NCBI GenBank assembly: GCA_017512175.1
Contig: JAFWHA010000017.1
Coordinates: forward strand, 1-64,000
Length of the DNA: 64,000 nt
Source: Candidatus Saccharimonadota bacterium
GTDB taxonomy: Bacteria > Patescibacteriota > Saccharimonadia > Saccharimonadales > Saccharimonadaceae
Direction: 5' to 3'
The position numbers and the translations under genes are program-made. The notes below the pieces were generated by a model, which ran no database searches, had not been told where the DNA came from, and worked only from the letters and a program-made list of their open reading frames with translations. Positions 33,727 to 42,026 of the stretch are shown in pieces. Every line of letters begins with the position of its first letter. Within the stretch, counting starts at the first letter, position 1.

Positions 33727-33927
33727 GCTCTCATTTTAGCATGAGCGGGTTGCCAAGTCAATGGGTTGTAAATATATTGAGAAAAGTTATTTACTAGCGT
33801 TTACACATTTTGGGTAAAACTACTCCGGCTTTAAATTTGTTTTATCCGCTTATCACTCTGGTTATCCTATACTGTTGCCAATTTTTCTTCTAATCTGGGC
33901 TAATGATATTTGTGCTAAAATGTAGAT

Positions 33928-34131
33928 ATGGCGTATATCCGAAAATTCACGACTGGCTCTGGCGCAACTGGGGTGCAAGTATGCTACAAAGAGCATGGGA
34001 AGGTGGTGAAAACTGTACATGTGGGCTCGGCCACAACGGAGAAGGGAATTAAAAAATTACTCCGCGAAGCGCAGGGAATTATAGATGAGGGGAAGAATAC
34101 CTTGTTTAATATAGACAGATTTTCTGACTAG
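33928..34131 (+). pseudogene. N-terminal fragment of an IS1634-like transposase
   Basis: A 67-aa ORF: MAYIRKFTTGSGATGVQVCY, KEHGKVVKTVHVGSATTEKG and a C-terminal helix. This matches the N-terminal domain found on IS4/IS1634-group transposases (xGATAVQI...HxGSA), but the DDE catalytic domain is absent. A TGCTAAAAT box with six bases to the ATG provides a leaderless promoter, so the fragment may still be expressed, perhaps as a small DNA-binding protein. No terminal repeats are visible. Confidence 0.6.
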
Positions 34132-34141
34132 GTGAGTAGCG

Positions 34142-35431
34142 CTAGCAGATAGAAGAACGTGGACTAATATCTAGTTTATAGGGATCGGTCGGCTTAACAC
34201 CGCTAGCGATTTCGTAAAAAGCAGCGATTGCTACCATGGCGGCATTGTCGCCGGAGAATTGTGGCTCAGGAAAGAAAACTTTTACACCGTTTTTGGTGGA
34301 AAACTTTTGAGATTTCCACCGGAGATGCTGGTTGGCGGATACTCCACCGGCGATGACGATACTTTTCACATCAGCATGGCTATCTAGGGCCAGTTGGAGT
34401 TTTTCAAGTAAAATATCTACTGCAGTATCTTGAAATGACGCAGAGAAATCTGCTTTCTGTTGAGGAGAAAGCAACCCTGCTAGCTCGTGAGAAGGGAAAG
34501 AAATGGGTTTTCCTAACTCTTTTTGCACAGCGCGCAATACGGCTGTTTTTAGACCGGAAAAAGAAAAATCGAGGTAGTTTACCTTTGGATGAGGAAAACG
34601 GTATTTACGCGCGTTTCCGGGCCTTATACGGGCATTTTTTGATTCTGGTTGTGATTTTTCTGAATTTGCTAGTGTATTTTTTGAGCTCACTAACACATTT
34701 CCTGAATTTGCTGGTAAAATGCCTTTTGCCGCGTTCGCAATAGATGGGCCGCCAGGGTAGGGAAGACCTAGAATTTTTGCAACTTTGTCAAAACATTCGC
34801 CGATAGCATCATCCAGGGTAGTACCGATGATGTCAAAATGATTGTGTTTATCCATGTAGATAATTTGGGTGTGACCTCCAGAGATAACTAGGGCTAGTAG
34901 AGGGAATAAAGGTAGTGATGATGGTAATATATTTTCCTTAGCTTCTGTTTCAAAGTCGGCAGAGAAAGATGCACCACTGTTATTTAAATTAGCTCTTTCT
35001 TGCAACCATGTGGCGTAGATATGAGATTTTAAGTGGTGAATAGCATAAAGAGGCTTGTCGTGTAAAATAGCTAGAGTCCTAGCAGTAAGGGTACCTATTA
35101 AGAGAGAGCCTAGTAGGCCTGGTGTATGAGTAACGGCGATAGCATCAATTTTATCCCAATCATCTCTCTGACCGGACGAAGTTTTCTTAATGTAACCGGC
35201 ATCTTTCATGGCACGATGGATTACTGGGAGAATAGCTTCGAGATGATTCCTAGCTGCTACTTCTGGAATGACACCGCCATATTCTTTGAAAATATCAATC
35301 TGAGAGACAACTACATTCGACAAAAGTTTCGGAGCGAGCAACTCGCCGTTTTCCGCCTTCATGAAAGGATCACCCTCGATAATAGCGGCGGCGGTTTCAT
35401 CACAAGAAGACTCAATAGCGAGAATATTCAT
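34142..35431 (-). CDS. tsaD: tRNA threonylcarbamoyladenosine synthase subunit TsaD
   Basis: Kae1/TsaD family enzyme for the t6A37 modification of ANN-decoding tRNAs. Metal ligands are in the HHLKSHIYATWLQ block, with LLALVISGGHTQI, GLPYPGGPSIA and LDFSFSGLKTAVL as signatures, and VIAGGVSANQHLR near 360. At 429 aa it is about 90 residues longer than usual because of two low-complexity insertions, one before LLALVISGG and one (residues about 237-268) after GGPSIANAAKG; the latter is bounded by GGCATTTT/AAAATGCC. A TATAAT box preceded by TG lies exactly six bases before the ATG with no ribosome site: leaderless. Confidence 0.95.
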   Translation of the reverse strand: MNILAIESSCDETAAAIIEGDPFMKAENGELLAPKLLSNVVVSQIDIFKEYGGVIPEVAARNHLEAILPVIHRAMKDAGYIKKTSSGQRDDWDKIDAIAVTHTPGLLGSLLIGTLTARTLAILHDKPLYAIHHLKSHIYATWLQERANLNNSGASFSADFETEAKENILPSSLPLFPLLALVISGGHTQIIYMDKHNHFDIIGTTLDDAIGECFDKVAKILGLPYPGGPSIANAAKGILPANSGNVLVSSKNTLANSEKSQPESKNARIRPGNARKYRFPHPKVNYLDFSFSGLKTAVLRAVQKELGKPISFPSHELAGLLSPQQKADFSASFQDTAVDILLEKLQLALDSHADVKSIVIAGGVSANQHLRWKSQKFSTKNGVKVFFPEPQFSGDNAAMVAIAAFYEIASGVKPTDPYKLDISPRSSIC

Positions 35432-35467
35432 AAAAATATTATACCATAATTTTTAAAAATATAAAAA

Positions 35468-35486
35468 GGGCTAGCTGAGCTAGCCC
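35468..35486 (-). terminator. terminator of the 35495 gene
   Basis: GGGCTAGC-TCA-GCTAGCCC hairpin followed by TTTTTAT on the minus strand, directly after the stop of the membrane-protein gene. Confidence 0.9.
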
Positions 35487-35494
35487 TAAAATGG

Positions 35495-36295
35495 TTAAAA
35501 TGAGTCAAAAGCGCCGAGTTTTTTCAATGCAGCTTGGTATTTATCGTAAATACGCGCATGCTTCGTGTCAATAATCTCAACACGTTTTTTCCGTAACATT
35601 TTTATGCTTATGGCATCAAGAATTTTTTCGTTGTTAAGAAGTTTGTCATATTTGCTTATGACAATGTTGGCTCCTTTTGAACAAGTAAAGTTACAGTTCA
35701 ATTCGTCATACGCTAGAGAAAAACCGCCTGAGAGTAGTTCAAGCAAAGAATGTTTAACACCATTAATCTTAATGAATTTAATAGCGCTAATAAAAGGAAC
35801 GAAGAATACAATCAAGGCGCATACTGGCAAAAGGATTACCAAAGGCAAACGGACATACCATTTAAGCATATAGCTCCGTGTAGCAGGATTTAAAAAATAC
35901 GACCTAGAATCGTAATCGTCACTGTTTGACAATTCATAGGCAATTTTCGTGCCCATAGCAAAAGAGACAAATTCGACTTTCGTATACCTATGGTTTTGGA
36001 TATGCGACAAAACCTGCGCAGCGATGTATTTTTCGCTGAAAATTGTTGGACATCCGTAATTTACATAATAGACGTTTCCAGGTAGTTTTCTGGCACACGT
36101 TTGGAATTCTTCCATCTTTGGCGAGAGAAGTCCCGGCAAAATGTAGGTTGCGAAGTTCCTCCCTCCAGCGGATTTGAGCGAATGTATATCTACTGTGCCG
36201 TTCATAGCACAGACATCCCTTATGAATATGCCACAGATAGAGACATAGCAGATAATAGCACACATTGCAATTACTTCAAAAATTGGTTGAGTCAT
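35495..36295 (-). CDS. membrane protein with a degenerate alpha/beta-hydrolase-like domain
   Basis: A 266-aa protein. An N-terminal membrane helix (about 5-26) is followed by a soluble stretch containing VYYVNYGCP and VEFVSFAMGTKIAYEL, which resembles the nucleophile elbow GxSxG of alpha/beta hydrolases but has Ala where Ser is expected, so hydrolase activity is doubtful. A second hydrophobic segment (LPLVILLPVCALIVFFVPFI) interrupts the fold. The C-terminus has a plausible late His (DTKHARIYDKY). GGGGGTG site before the ATG. Identification is tentative. Confidence 0.55.
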   Translation of the reverse strand: MTQPIFEVIAMCAIICYVSICGIFIRDVCAMNGTVDIHSLKSAGGRNFATYILPGLLSPKMEEFQTCARKLPGNVYYVNYGCPTIFSEKYIAAQVLSHIQNHRYTKVEFVSFAMGTKIAYELSNSDDYDSRSYFLNPATRSYMLKWYVRLPLVILLPVCALIVFFVPFISAIKFIKINGVKHSLLELLSGGFSLAYDELNCNFTCSKGANIVISKYDKLLNNEKILDAISIKMLRKKRVEIIDTKHARIYDKYQAALKKLGAFDSF

Positions 36296-36371
36296 GTTTT
36301 CACCCCCTTAGATGACATTTAGTTGACAAAGTTATTTCTGAAAGACTTAATTTAACCATTTTTAAAAGAAC

Positions 36372-36397
36372 TGGCTCTACTGCAAGAGCCTTGTTTA
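36372..36397. terminator. possible hairpin between divergent genes
   Basis: GGCTCT-ACTGCA-AGAGCC followed by TTGTTT on the plus strand, in the spacer between divergent genes. Could end antisense or upstream transcripts; weak T run. Confidence 0.4.
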
Positions 36398-36481
36398 TAT
36401 TATACAATTTTTCTATAAAAATGCAATAATATTTAGTGTGATATAATGGTTCTAAGTAAAAATACAAGTGTGGAGAAATGT

Positions 36482-36997
36482 ATGGGTAAGATATTAGTGG
36501 TTTATTATTCTAGGGGTGATGAGAACTACAACGTAGGAACAATAACGGTAGGGAATACTGAGCTTCTGGCGAAGGAAATTGTAGCAAAGACTGGCGCAGA
36601 TGAGTTTAAGATTGAGCCGAAAGTACCATATCCAGCCAGTTATCAAGAATCAGTAGAGAAAGCAACTGAGGAACTGACTGCTCAAGCTAGACCGGAATAT
36701 ATTGGTGATATAGATATTAGTGAATATGATACTATCTTCTTAGGATATCCAATCTGGTGGGGAGATTTGCCGATGGTGGTGTATAGCTTCTTAGAAAAAC
36801 ACGACTTCACAGGGAAAACAGTTATTCCGTTTAATACTCACGAAGGCTCTGGGAATGCCGGAACATATGAGAAGCTAAAGGAGAAACTGTCAAATGCAAA
36901 TGTGATTGGCGAAGGATTTAATATGACAGGCGTAAAGTCTAGGAAAGATGAGGGGATACAGGAACTTGATGCTTGGCTTAAAACTCTCAATATTTAG
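36482..36997 (+). CDS. flavodoxin
   Basis: A 171-aa flavodoxin-like protein: MGKILVVYYSRGDENYNVGT begins the FMN phosphate loop (longer than the classic TxTGxT), YDTIFLGYPIWWGDLPMVVY carries the aromatic FMN-stacking residues, and FNTHEGSGNAGTYEKL is typical of the short flavodoxin_4 group. Start at the ATG at 36482 follows GGAG; an upstream ATG at 36446 has no site. It lies 10 bp before the metal transporter operon and may share its promoter (TGATATAAT about 40 bp upstream). Electron-transfer partner unknown. Confidence 0.9.
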   Translation: MGKILVVYYSRGDENYNVGTITVGNTELLAKEIVAKTGADEFKIEPKVPYPASYQESVEKATEELTAQARPEYIGDIDISEYDTIFLGYPIWWGDLPMVVYSFLEKHDFTGKTVIPFNTHEGSGNAGTYEKLKEKLSNANVIGEGFNMTGVKSRKDEGIQELDAWLKTLNI

Positions 36998-37007
36998 GGG
37001 ACATTCA

Positions 37008-38003
37008 ATGAGAACTAGAATTATAAAGATACTTTGCGGATTATTGCTGTTAGCGGTGGTAGTCGGTCTCTTTGTATTCTGTGTAAGTAGACTCGTAACG
37101 AATAAGAAATCGGCAGGAATTATTGCAACGAATTTTGTAGGATATGATTTTGCACGAGCTGTAACTGGTGATTCTAGTGATGTAACGATGCTGATAAAGC
37201 CTGGTGCGGAAGCTCATGATTTTGAGCCATCTCCTGAAGACATCATTAGGATTAAAAATTCTGATTTGTTCATCTACGTAGGGGGTGAATCTGAAAAATG
37301 GGTAGAAGAGCTTTTAAAAGATAACGAGATTCCGGAGGAGAAGACTTTACGTTTGATGGACTTCGTTGAGCTAAAAGAGGAGGAAGTTGTGGATGGGATG
37401 GAAGACGTAGAAGAACACGAGGCTGATGAGGACAGTGACCACGAGAGTGCTAATCACGGAAAGGATGCTGAGAATGAATATGACGAGCACGTCTGGACTA
37501 GTCCAGCCAATGCTATCAAAATCATAAATGGCATTAAGGATAAATTGTCTAAGATTAATCCTGAAAATGCCGAGAGTTATACGGCTAATGCTCAGAAATA
37601 TGTGGCGGTACTTTCGGAAATTGACCGAGAGTTGCGAGATATCATAGCAGAGAGCAATAAAAAAGAATTACTATTTGGAGATAGGTTTCCGTTTAGGTAT
37701 TTTGTCGATGAATATGGGTTAGCTTATTCTGCGGCGTTTCCAGGTTGCTCCGAACAGACAGAGGCAAGCAGTAACACTATCGCATTTTTGATTAATAAAG
37801 CAAAAGAGGCTGGCATTAAAACTATTTTAAAAATAGAATTAACTTCTGATAAATTAGCGGAGGCTATTGCTGATGAGGTCGGCGGAAAAGTCTTGGTACT
37901 AAATGCGGCACATAATATTTCTCAAGAAGATTTTGACAGGGGCGTAACTTATGCAGATATAATGAAGAAAAACATCGAAGTATTAAAAGAAGCGCTGGAG
38001 TAA
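37008..38003 (+). CDS. zinc/manganese ABC transporter substrate-binding protein
   Basis: A 331-aa cluster A-I (ZnuA/TroA) binding protein. An N-terminal membrane helix (CGLLLLAVVVGLFVFCVS) anchors or exports it. The first metal His lies in KPGAEAHDFEPSPEDI; a His/Asp/Glu-rich loop (EEHEADEDSDHESANHGKD) precedes EYDEHVWTSP with the second His; the last ligand region is PGCSEQTEAS. The acidic His loop is typical of zinc binders. First gene of a three-gene ABC operon with the ATPase 2 bp downstream. Confidence 0.9.
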   Translation: MRTRIIKILCGLLLLAVVVGLFVFCVSRLVTNKKSAGIIATNFVGYDFARAVTGDSSDVTMLIKPGAEAHDFEPSPEDIIRIKNSDLFIYVGGESEKWVEELLKDNEIPEEKTLRLMDFVELKEEEVVDGMEDVEEHEADEDSDHESANHGKDAENEYDEHVWTSPANAIKIINGIKDKLSKINPENAESYTANAQKYVAVLSEIDRELRDIIAESNKKELLFGDRFPFRYFVDEYGLAYSAAFPGCSEQTEASSNTIAFLINKAKEAGIKTILKIELTSDKLAEAIADEVGGKVLVLNAAHNISQEDFDRGVTYADIMKKNIEVLKEALE

Positions 38004-38005
38004 AG

Positions 38006-38698
38006 ATGAAGCGTGATATGACAGAAGATGCAATCAAAGTTCAAGGGCTAACGGTGGCTTATGGCAAGAATGTTGTCATACAATCTGCTAGTTTTGAAAT
38101 CTCGAAGCATGATTTTGTCTGTATAGTAGGCGCAAACGGATCTGGAAAGAGTACCTTAGTCAGGGCACTTCTAGGCTTAATTCCGATAAACTCTGGCAGA
38201 ATTAGATTTGGAAAGGGAATTGAAAAAAATACTATTGGGTTTTTGCCACAAGAGACACGAACAGAACAAGATTTTCCGGCAACCGTTTTTGAGATTGTAC
38301 TATCTGGTACGCTTGGAAGATTAGGAATGAAGGCTTTTTATAGAAAAGAGGATAAGGAGCGCGCGAAACGCGCATTAGAGGAGCTAGGAATCGCCAAATT
38401 GAAAGATGAAAGCTATACGAAACTGTCTGGGGGGCAAAGGCAGAAAGTTTTACTGGCTAGGGCGCTAGTAGCGACTTCGGAACTTTTAATTCTGGATGAG
38501 CCGTCTAATAATTTAGACCATAAATCTCGCAAGGAATTTTACAAAACTTTGGCTCGCTTGAATGAACGTGGGCTTACAGTACTGATGATAACGCACGACC
38601 TTGATGTCGAAGATTTGATTGGCAATAAAGTACTTGCAATTAAAAATGGTGAAATTTCTTGCGAATATACTGATGACTACATAAGGAGCTTTAGATGA
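38006..38698 (+). CDS. metal ABC transporter ATPase
   Basis: A 230-aa ATPase of the ZnuC/TroB type: Walker A GANGSGKST near 42, signature LSGGQRQKVLLARAL, Walker B LLILDEPSNNLD and H-loop MITHDLDVEDL. It overlaps the permease gene by four bases and follows the binding protein by 2 bp, so the three form one importer operon for zinc or manganese. Confidence 0.92.
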   Translation: MKRDMTEDAIKVQGLTVAYGKNVVIQSASFEISKHDFVCIVGANGSGKSTLVRALLGLIPINSGRIRFGKGIEKNTIGFLPQETRTEQDFPATVFEIVLSGTLGRLGMKAFYRKEDKERAKRALEELGIAKLKDESYTKLSGGQRQKVLLARALVATSELLILDEPSNNLDHKSRKEFYKTLARLNERGLTVLMITHDLDVEDLIGNKVLAIKNGEISCEYTDDYIRSFR

Positions 38699-39507
38699 AC
38701 TGGATAGTAGAAATGTTTTCTTATACATTCATGCAAAGAGCGGTCATAGTTGGAGTTTTGATTTCTGCTTGCGCTGCACTACTGGGTGTGTCTTTAGTGC
38801 TTCGCAAAAATTCAATGATTGGCGATGGTCTTTCACATACGGCTTTTTCTGCTTTCGCCGTCGCATTAGTGTTAGGGCTCACCCCTATTTATTTTGCGAT
38901 ACCAGTAGTGATAATAGCGTCATTTGTAGTTTTACGCCTAAGCAAGAGTCGGAAGTCTAACGGAGATGCAGCAATTGCTCTACTTTCTGCAAGCAGTCTA
39001 GCGATTGGAGTAATGGCGATTTCCGTAGTCAAGGGAGTGAATATTGATCTTAACAGCTATCTTTTCGGGAGTATTCTTTCTGTTGGATGGAGTGATGTTT
39101 GGCTAAGCATAGTTATGACAATTTTAGTTGTAGGCCTTTACGTCTTTGCTCATAACCGCATTTTTGCAATTACATTTGATGAGGAGTTTGCAAAATCTAC
39201 AGGAGTTAGAACTGGTTACTACGATATCATTTTTGCAATTATCTGCTCTGTAGTGATAGTGCTAGGTATGAGATTGCTTGGCGCGTTGCTGATTTCTTCT
39301 CTCATTATTTTTCCGACTATTATTTCTATGCAGTTTTCTAAATCGTTTAAGGTTTTGGTAATTTGGTCAGTAGTTATTTCGATAATTAACTTTATGCTTG
39401 GGCTAATAATTTCTTATTTGGTTGCGACACCAACAGGAGCGACGGTAGTGATTGTAAATTTGATAGTATTATTAGTCACGAAAATAGTGCGTAAGCTGGT
39501 GGCGTGA
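38695..39507 (+). CDS. metal ABC transporter permease
   Basis: A 270-aa ABC-3 family permease with eight to nine helices. Family sequence VLRKNSMIGDGLSHTAFSAF near 35-55 contains the conserved GDGLSH, and RLLGALLISSLIIFPTIIS near 195 is the second signature. It starts within the ATPase stop (4-bp overlap) and ends three bases before the trailer of tRNA-Ser(CGA). Confidence 0.92.
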   Translation: MNWIVEMFSYTFMQRAVIVGVLISACAALLGVSLVLRKNSMIGDGLSHTAFSAFAVALVLGLTPIYFAIPVVIIASFVVLRLSKSRKSNGDAAIALLSASSLAIGVMAISVVKGVNIDLNSYLFGSILSVGWSDVWLSIVMTILVVGLYVFAHNRIFAITFDEEFAKSTGVRTGYYDIIFAIICSVVIVLGMRLLGALLISSLIIFPTIISMQFSKSFKVLVIWSVVISIINFMLGLIISYLVATPTGATVVIVNLIVLLVTKIVRKLVA

Positions 39508-39510
39508 ATT

Positions 39511-39692
39511 TGGCGGAAGCGAGAGGAAAATTACAATATCCTCTGTGCTTAGAGCCGTCAGATTATCATCAGAGCAAAGAGACTCCATCTCTACGCATCC
39601 TTCATCCAATAAAAATATGAGAGCAAGCTCTCATATTTCTTATTTCTTCAATCTGTAGAAAGGCTACGCCTTTCTTTGTTGCTTTCAAAACC
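39511..39692 (-). ncRNA. structured trailer of tRNA-Ser(CGA)
   Basis: Minus-strand tail after the tRNA CCA. Hairpins AGAAAGGC/GCCTTTCT (39657-39675), TGAGAGC/GCTCTCA in A/T runs (terminator-like), AGAGAT/GTCTCT and GAGGATA with a near complement, ending in TCCTCTCGCTTCCGCCA. The 17-base 3'-end copy lies 182 bp from the tRNA's own. Same order and spacing as the trailer of tRNA-Ser(GGA), with paired substitutions in the first two stems. Confidence 0.6.
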
Positions 39693-39782
39693 TGGCGGAA
39701 GCGAGAGGATTCGAACCTCCGAGACGGTCACCCGCCCACACGATTTCGAGTCGTGCGCCTTCAACCACTCGGCCACGCTTCC
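39693..39782 (-). tRNA. tRNA-Ser(CGA)
   Basis: Serine tRNA with acceptor GGAAGCG/CGCTTCC, anticodon stem CACGA/TCGTG around CTCGAAA (anticodon CGA), long variable arm, T arm GGAGG-TTCGAAT-CCTCT and encoded CCA. Convergent with the metal-transport operon. Confidence 0.97.
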
Positions 39783-39826
39783 ATCTGTAATTATATCATA
39801 CCCCTTAAAAAATACGAAGTAATGCG

Positions 39827-41374
39827 TCAGCTTTCACCCCAAGTATAAATATATCGCTTTACGATTGGCATGAGTGATAGATACTTTTCCCACATACTTT
39901 CATAGCCATCGTTTCTGCCATCTGGGACTCCATAGCCTCCGGTCATAGTCTGGTATTCAAAGAGTGGCGTGCAAACATCTCCAGTTGAAACCCATTCAGA
40001 TTTAAGGCCAGTCGAAGTAATTGTCGCGTTTACTTCTATGCCGCCAACCCAAGCTTTCATATAATCACCATGACCGACTTCGAACATAGAATAACGTAAA
40101 CTGTCATCCATAGAAGGGAATTGTCTTACTGTGACTTCGCCATACATGTCTGTGTGCATCGTATAATGGTCGAGTTGTTTGCGGAAATTTGGAGCCATAT
40201 CACCGTCGATATCAATGCTTTCTGGTGGATGCTTAAGTGTAGATAACACTCCAAAATTCAGAATAGGCTCTGCGGATACTTCTTTATAATAGTCTGAGTT
40301 CATTTTGTTCTCGGCGATTAATTGCCTGTATTCTTCTTTGGAGTTAAACCTTTTGGCGGTGCCAGCCAAGAAGAAGCTGGTGTTTACTCCTGAAATTTCG
40401 TGCAGACCTCTGGCAGAAATTTCGTTTAAAGTTTTCTGAATTTTGAGCGGTAAAGTTAGACTTTCTTCATTTCTACCTACTCCGTACCAGGCTATTTCGC
40501 CATTGCCACCGACATAGTCGGCTAAAAGCCTCCACATCCCTTGAGAGTTGCTACGATAATAGCCACGCACCTTGACGGTGTTATTGATTTTGACATAAGC
40601 AATTGCAGCTTCGTGGACATCAGCTTTAAAAACTTTTGAGAAAGCAATTTTTACTCCACCAATTTCTATTTCAAAACGAGGCATTAGGCCGACTTCTGCC
40701 AGAAGAAATGGTGTTAGCATATAAATCTGTCCGTTTTGAAGCCAACCATCACCAGAAATCTCGCTTTTTTCGAGATAATCTTTGGTCAACCTTTCAGCAT
40801 CTTGATCGAGTTTCCACTCTTCTGCTTGGCGTTTTAGTTCCTCTATTTGCCTATAATATTCTTCTTTTTTACCATAAATATCTAAGCAAAAATCCCCCAT
40901 AGCTTTAACGTACTCTTGGTATTTAGCATCTGGATTGCTACGTTTAATTGCTTCTAGAAAATCTTCTTTGGCGGACAGAAAGCTGGCGGGATTAGGGTAT
41001 TTATCTAGGAAATCCTTGATGGTTTCTGGCTTAATCTGCTCAAAATTATCAAAGCCTAGACCAGCCATGTAAGCTAAAATACGTTTTTCATGATTATCAT
41101 CAGTAATTTTAGGCAAAACTGCTTCTGAGCCTTCTAATTCGTATGGGCCTTTAATGCTAGCGATTATGTTAGCAAAATCTGATTTACCGATTTGCCCAGT
41201 GGAGACCATGCGGTAAAATCTGATGCGTTCGTCTTCTGTAACTTTGATTTCTGGATGACCAAGCACAGCATAGTCGTGTTCAACCAAGGCTTTCACCAGT
41301 TTATCCTGTTGACGTGCCGTTATGTCTATTTTTTTCTGCATTTCGTTTTGAGGATGATTCGCACTGTCATTCAT
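39827..41374 (-). CDS. large hypothetical cytosolic protein
   Basis: A 515-aa soluble protein with no signal, membrane helix or known motif. The N-terminal ~230 residues are helical and charged, including a coiled-coil-like YYRQIEELKRQAEEWKLDQD. The C-terminal ~280 residues are mixed alpha/beta (GVKIAFSKVFKADVHEAAIA, GNGEIAWYGVGRNEESL), with repeated Gly and aromatic residues. It lies three bases before the small membrane protein gene at 41378 in the same orientation (upstream), so the pair is probably co-transcribed. Family not recognised. Confidence 0.75.
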   Translation of the reverse strand: MNDSANHPQNEMQKKIDITARQQDKLVKALVEHDYAVLGHPEIKVTEDERIRFYRMVSTGQIGKSDFANIIASIKGPYELEGSEAVLPKITDDNHEKRILAYMAGLGFDNFEQIKPETIKDFLDKYPNPASFLSAKEDFLEAIKRSNPDAKYQEYVKAMGDFCLDIYGKKEEYYRQIEELKRQAEEWKLDQDAERLTKDYLEKSEISGDGWLQNGQIYMLTPFLLAEVGLMPRFEIEIGGVKIAFSKVFKADVHEAAIAYVKINNTVKVRGYYRSNSQGMWRLLADYVGGNGEIAWYGVGRNEESLTLPLKIQKTLNEISARGLHEISGVNTSFFLAGTAKRFNSKEEYRQLIAENKMNSDYYKEVSAEPILNFGVLSTLKHPPESIDIDGDMAPNFRKQLDHYTMHTDMYGEVTVRQFPSMDDSLRYSMFEVGHGDYMKAWVGGIEVNATITSTGLKSEWVSTGDVCTPLFEYQTMTGGYGVPDGRNDGYESMWEKYLSLMPIVKRYIYTWGES

Positions 41375-41377
41375 GTT

Positions 41378-41881
41378 TTATGCCCAACCCCAAATCTTGA
41401 ATAAATCCGTCAAAAAGTGTGGCATAACAGCATTGCCGATAGTGCTCAAAAATTGAGCTGGAAGATCGCTCATGACCGATCCGTAAATAAAATGCCAAAG
41501 AAAGATAAACCCAAGAAAGCCAAACATGAAGGCAAGCGTGCGATTAGCGCCTTGTTGATTAGAATATGCTCTTTGAATCAATGATGTAACGGCACCAGTA
41601 AGTAGAATCGCACCATTAATAACATCAACTACGCTGGCGCCAAAATAAGATATTAGCATGGAAAGCCCTAACCAAAATAGCGCAGCATAGAAAAGAATAG
41701 TCGCAAGACGGCTGAGCCATTTTCCTCCTTGAACATCCAAAACCATGATGCCGCCTACACGCCCGATGAAACCGAGCAAGCCAGCAATTGCCACTAAAAT
41801 TATAAGTATAACCATGATAGGCTCACCGATTTGGAACACCAAATTAGCATCTAGGGGATTGACGACATAAGCGTTTTGCAT
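41378..41881 (-). CDS. hypothetical membrane protein
   Basis: A 167-aa protein with four membrane helices (MVILIILVAIAGLLGFIG first; VDVINGAILLTGAVTSLIQ in the middle) and short loops. The start is placed at 41881 because TGCTATAAT lies exactly six bases before that ATG and no ribosome site exists; an upstream ATG would precede the promoter box. Upstream partner of the large unknown protein at 39827. Confidence 0.75.
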   Translation of the reverse strand: MQNAYVVNPLDANLVFQIGEPIMVILIILVAIAGLLGFIGRVGGIMVLDVQGGKWLSRLATILFYAALFWLGLSMLISYFGASVVDVINGAILLTGAVTSLIQRAYSNQQGANRTLAFMFGFLGFIFLWHFIYGSVMSDLPAQFLSTIGNAVMPHFLTDLFKIWGWA

Positions 41882-42026
41882 GTTTTTATTATAGCACATT
41901 ATTAAGAGCTTTGCATCAGTGCTGACTGCTAAAAGTCGTCTGGACTAGCATGGGTTAAAGCTAACTTGAATTAATGAAATGGTGGTGGAATGTGCGAAAG
42001 AATTGCGCTAAATATGTTATATTGCT

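Noticed and set aside
34435-34743. Plus-strand ORF antisense to tsaD
   Set aside because: Shadow of the tsaD coding frame including its low-complexity insert.
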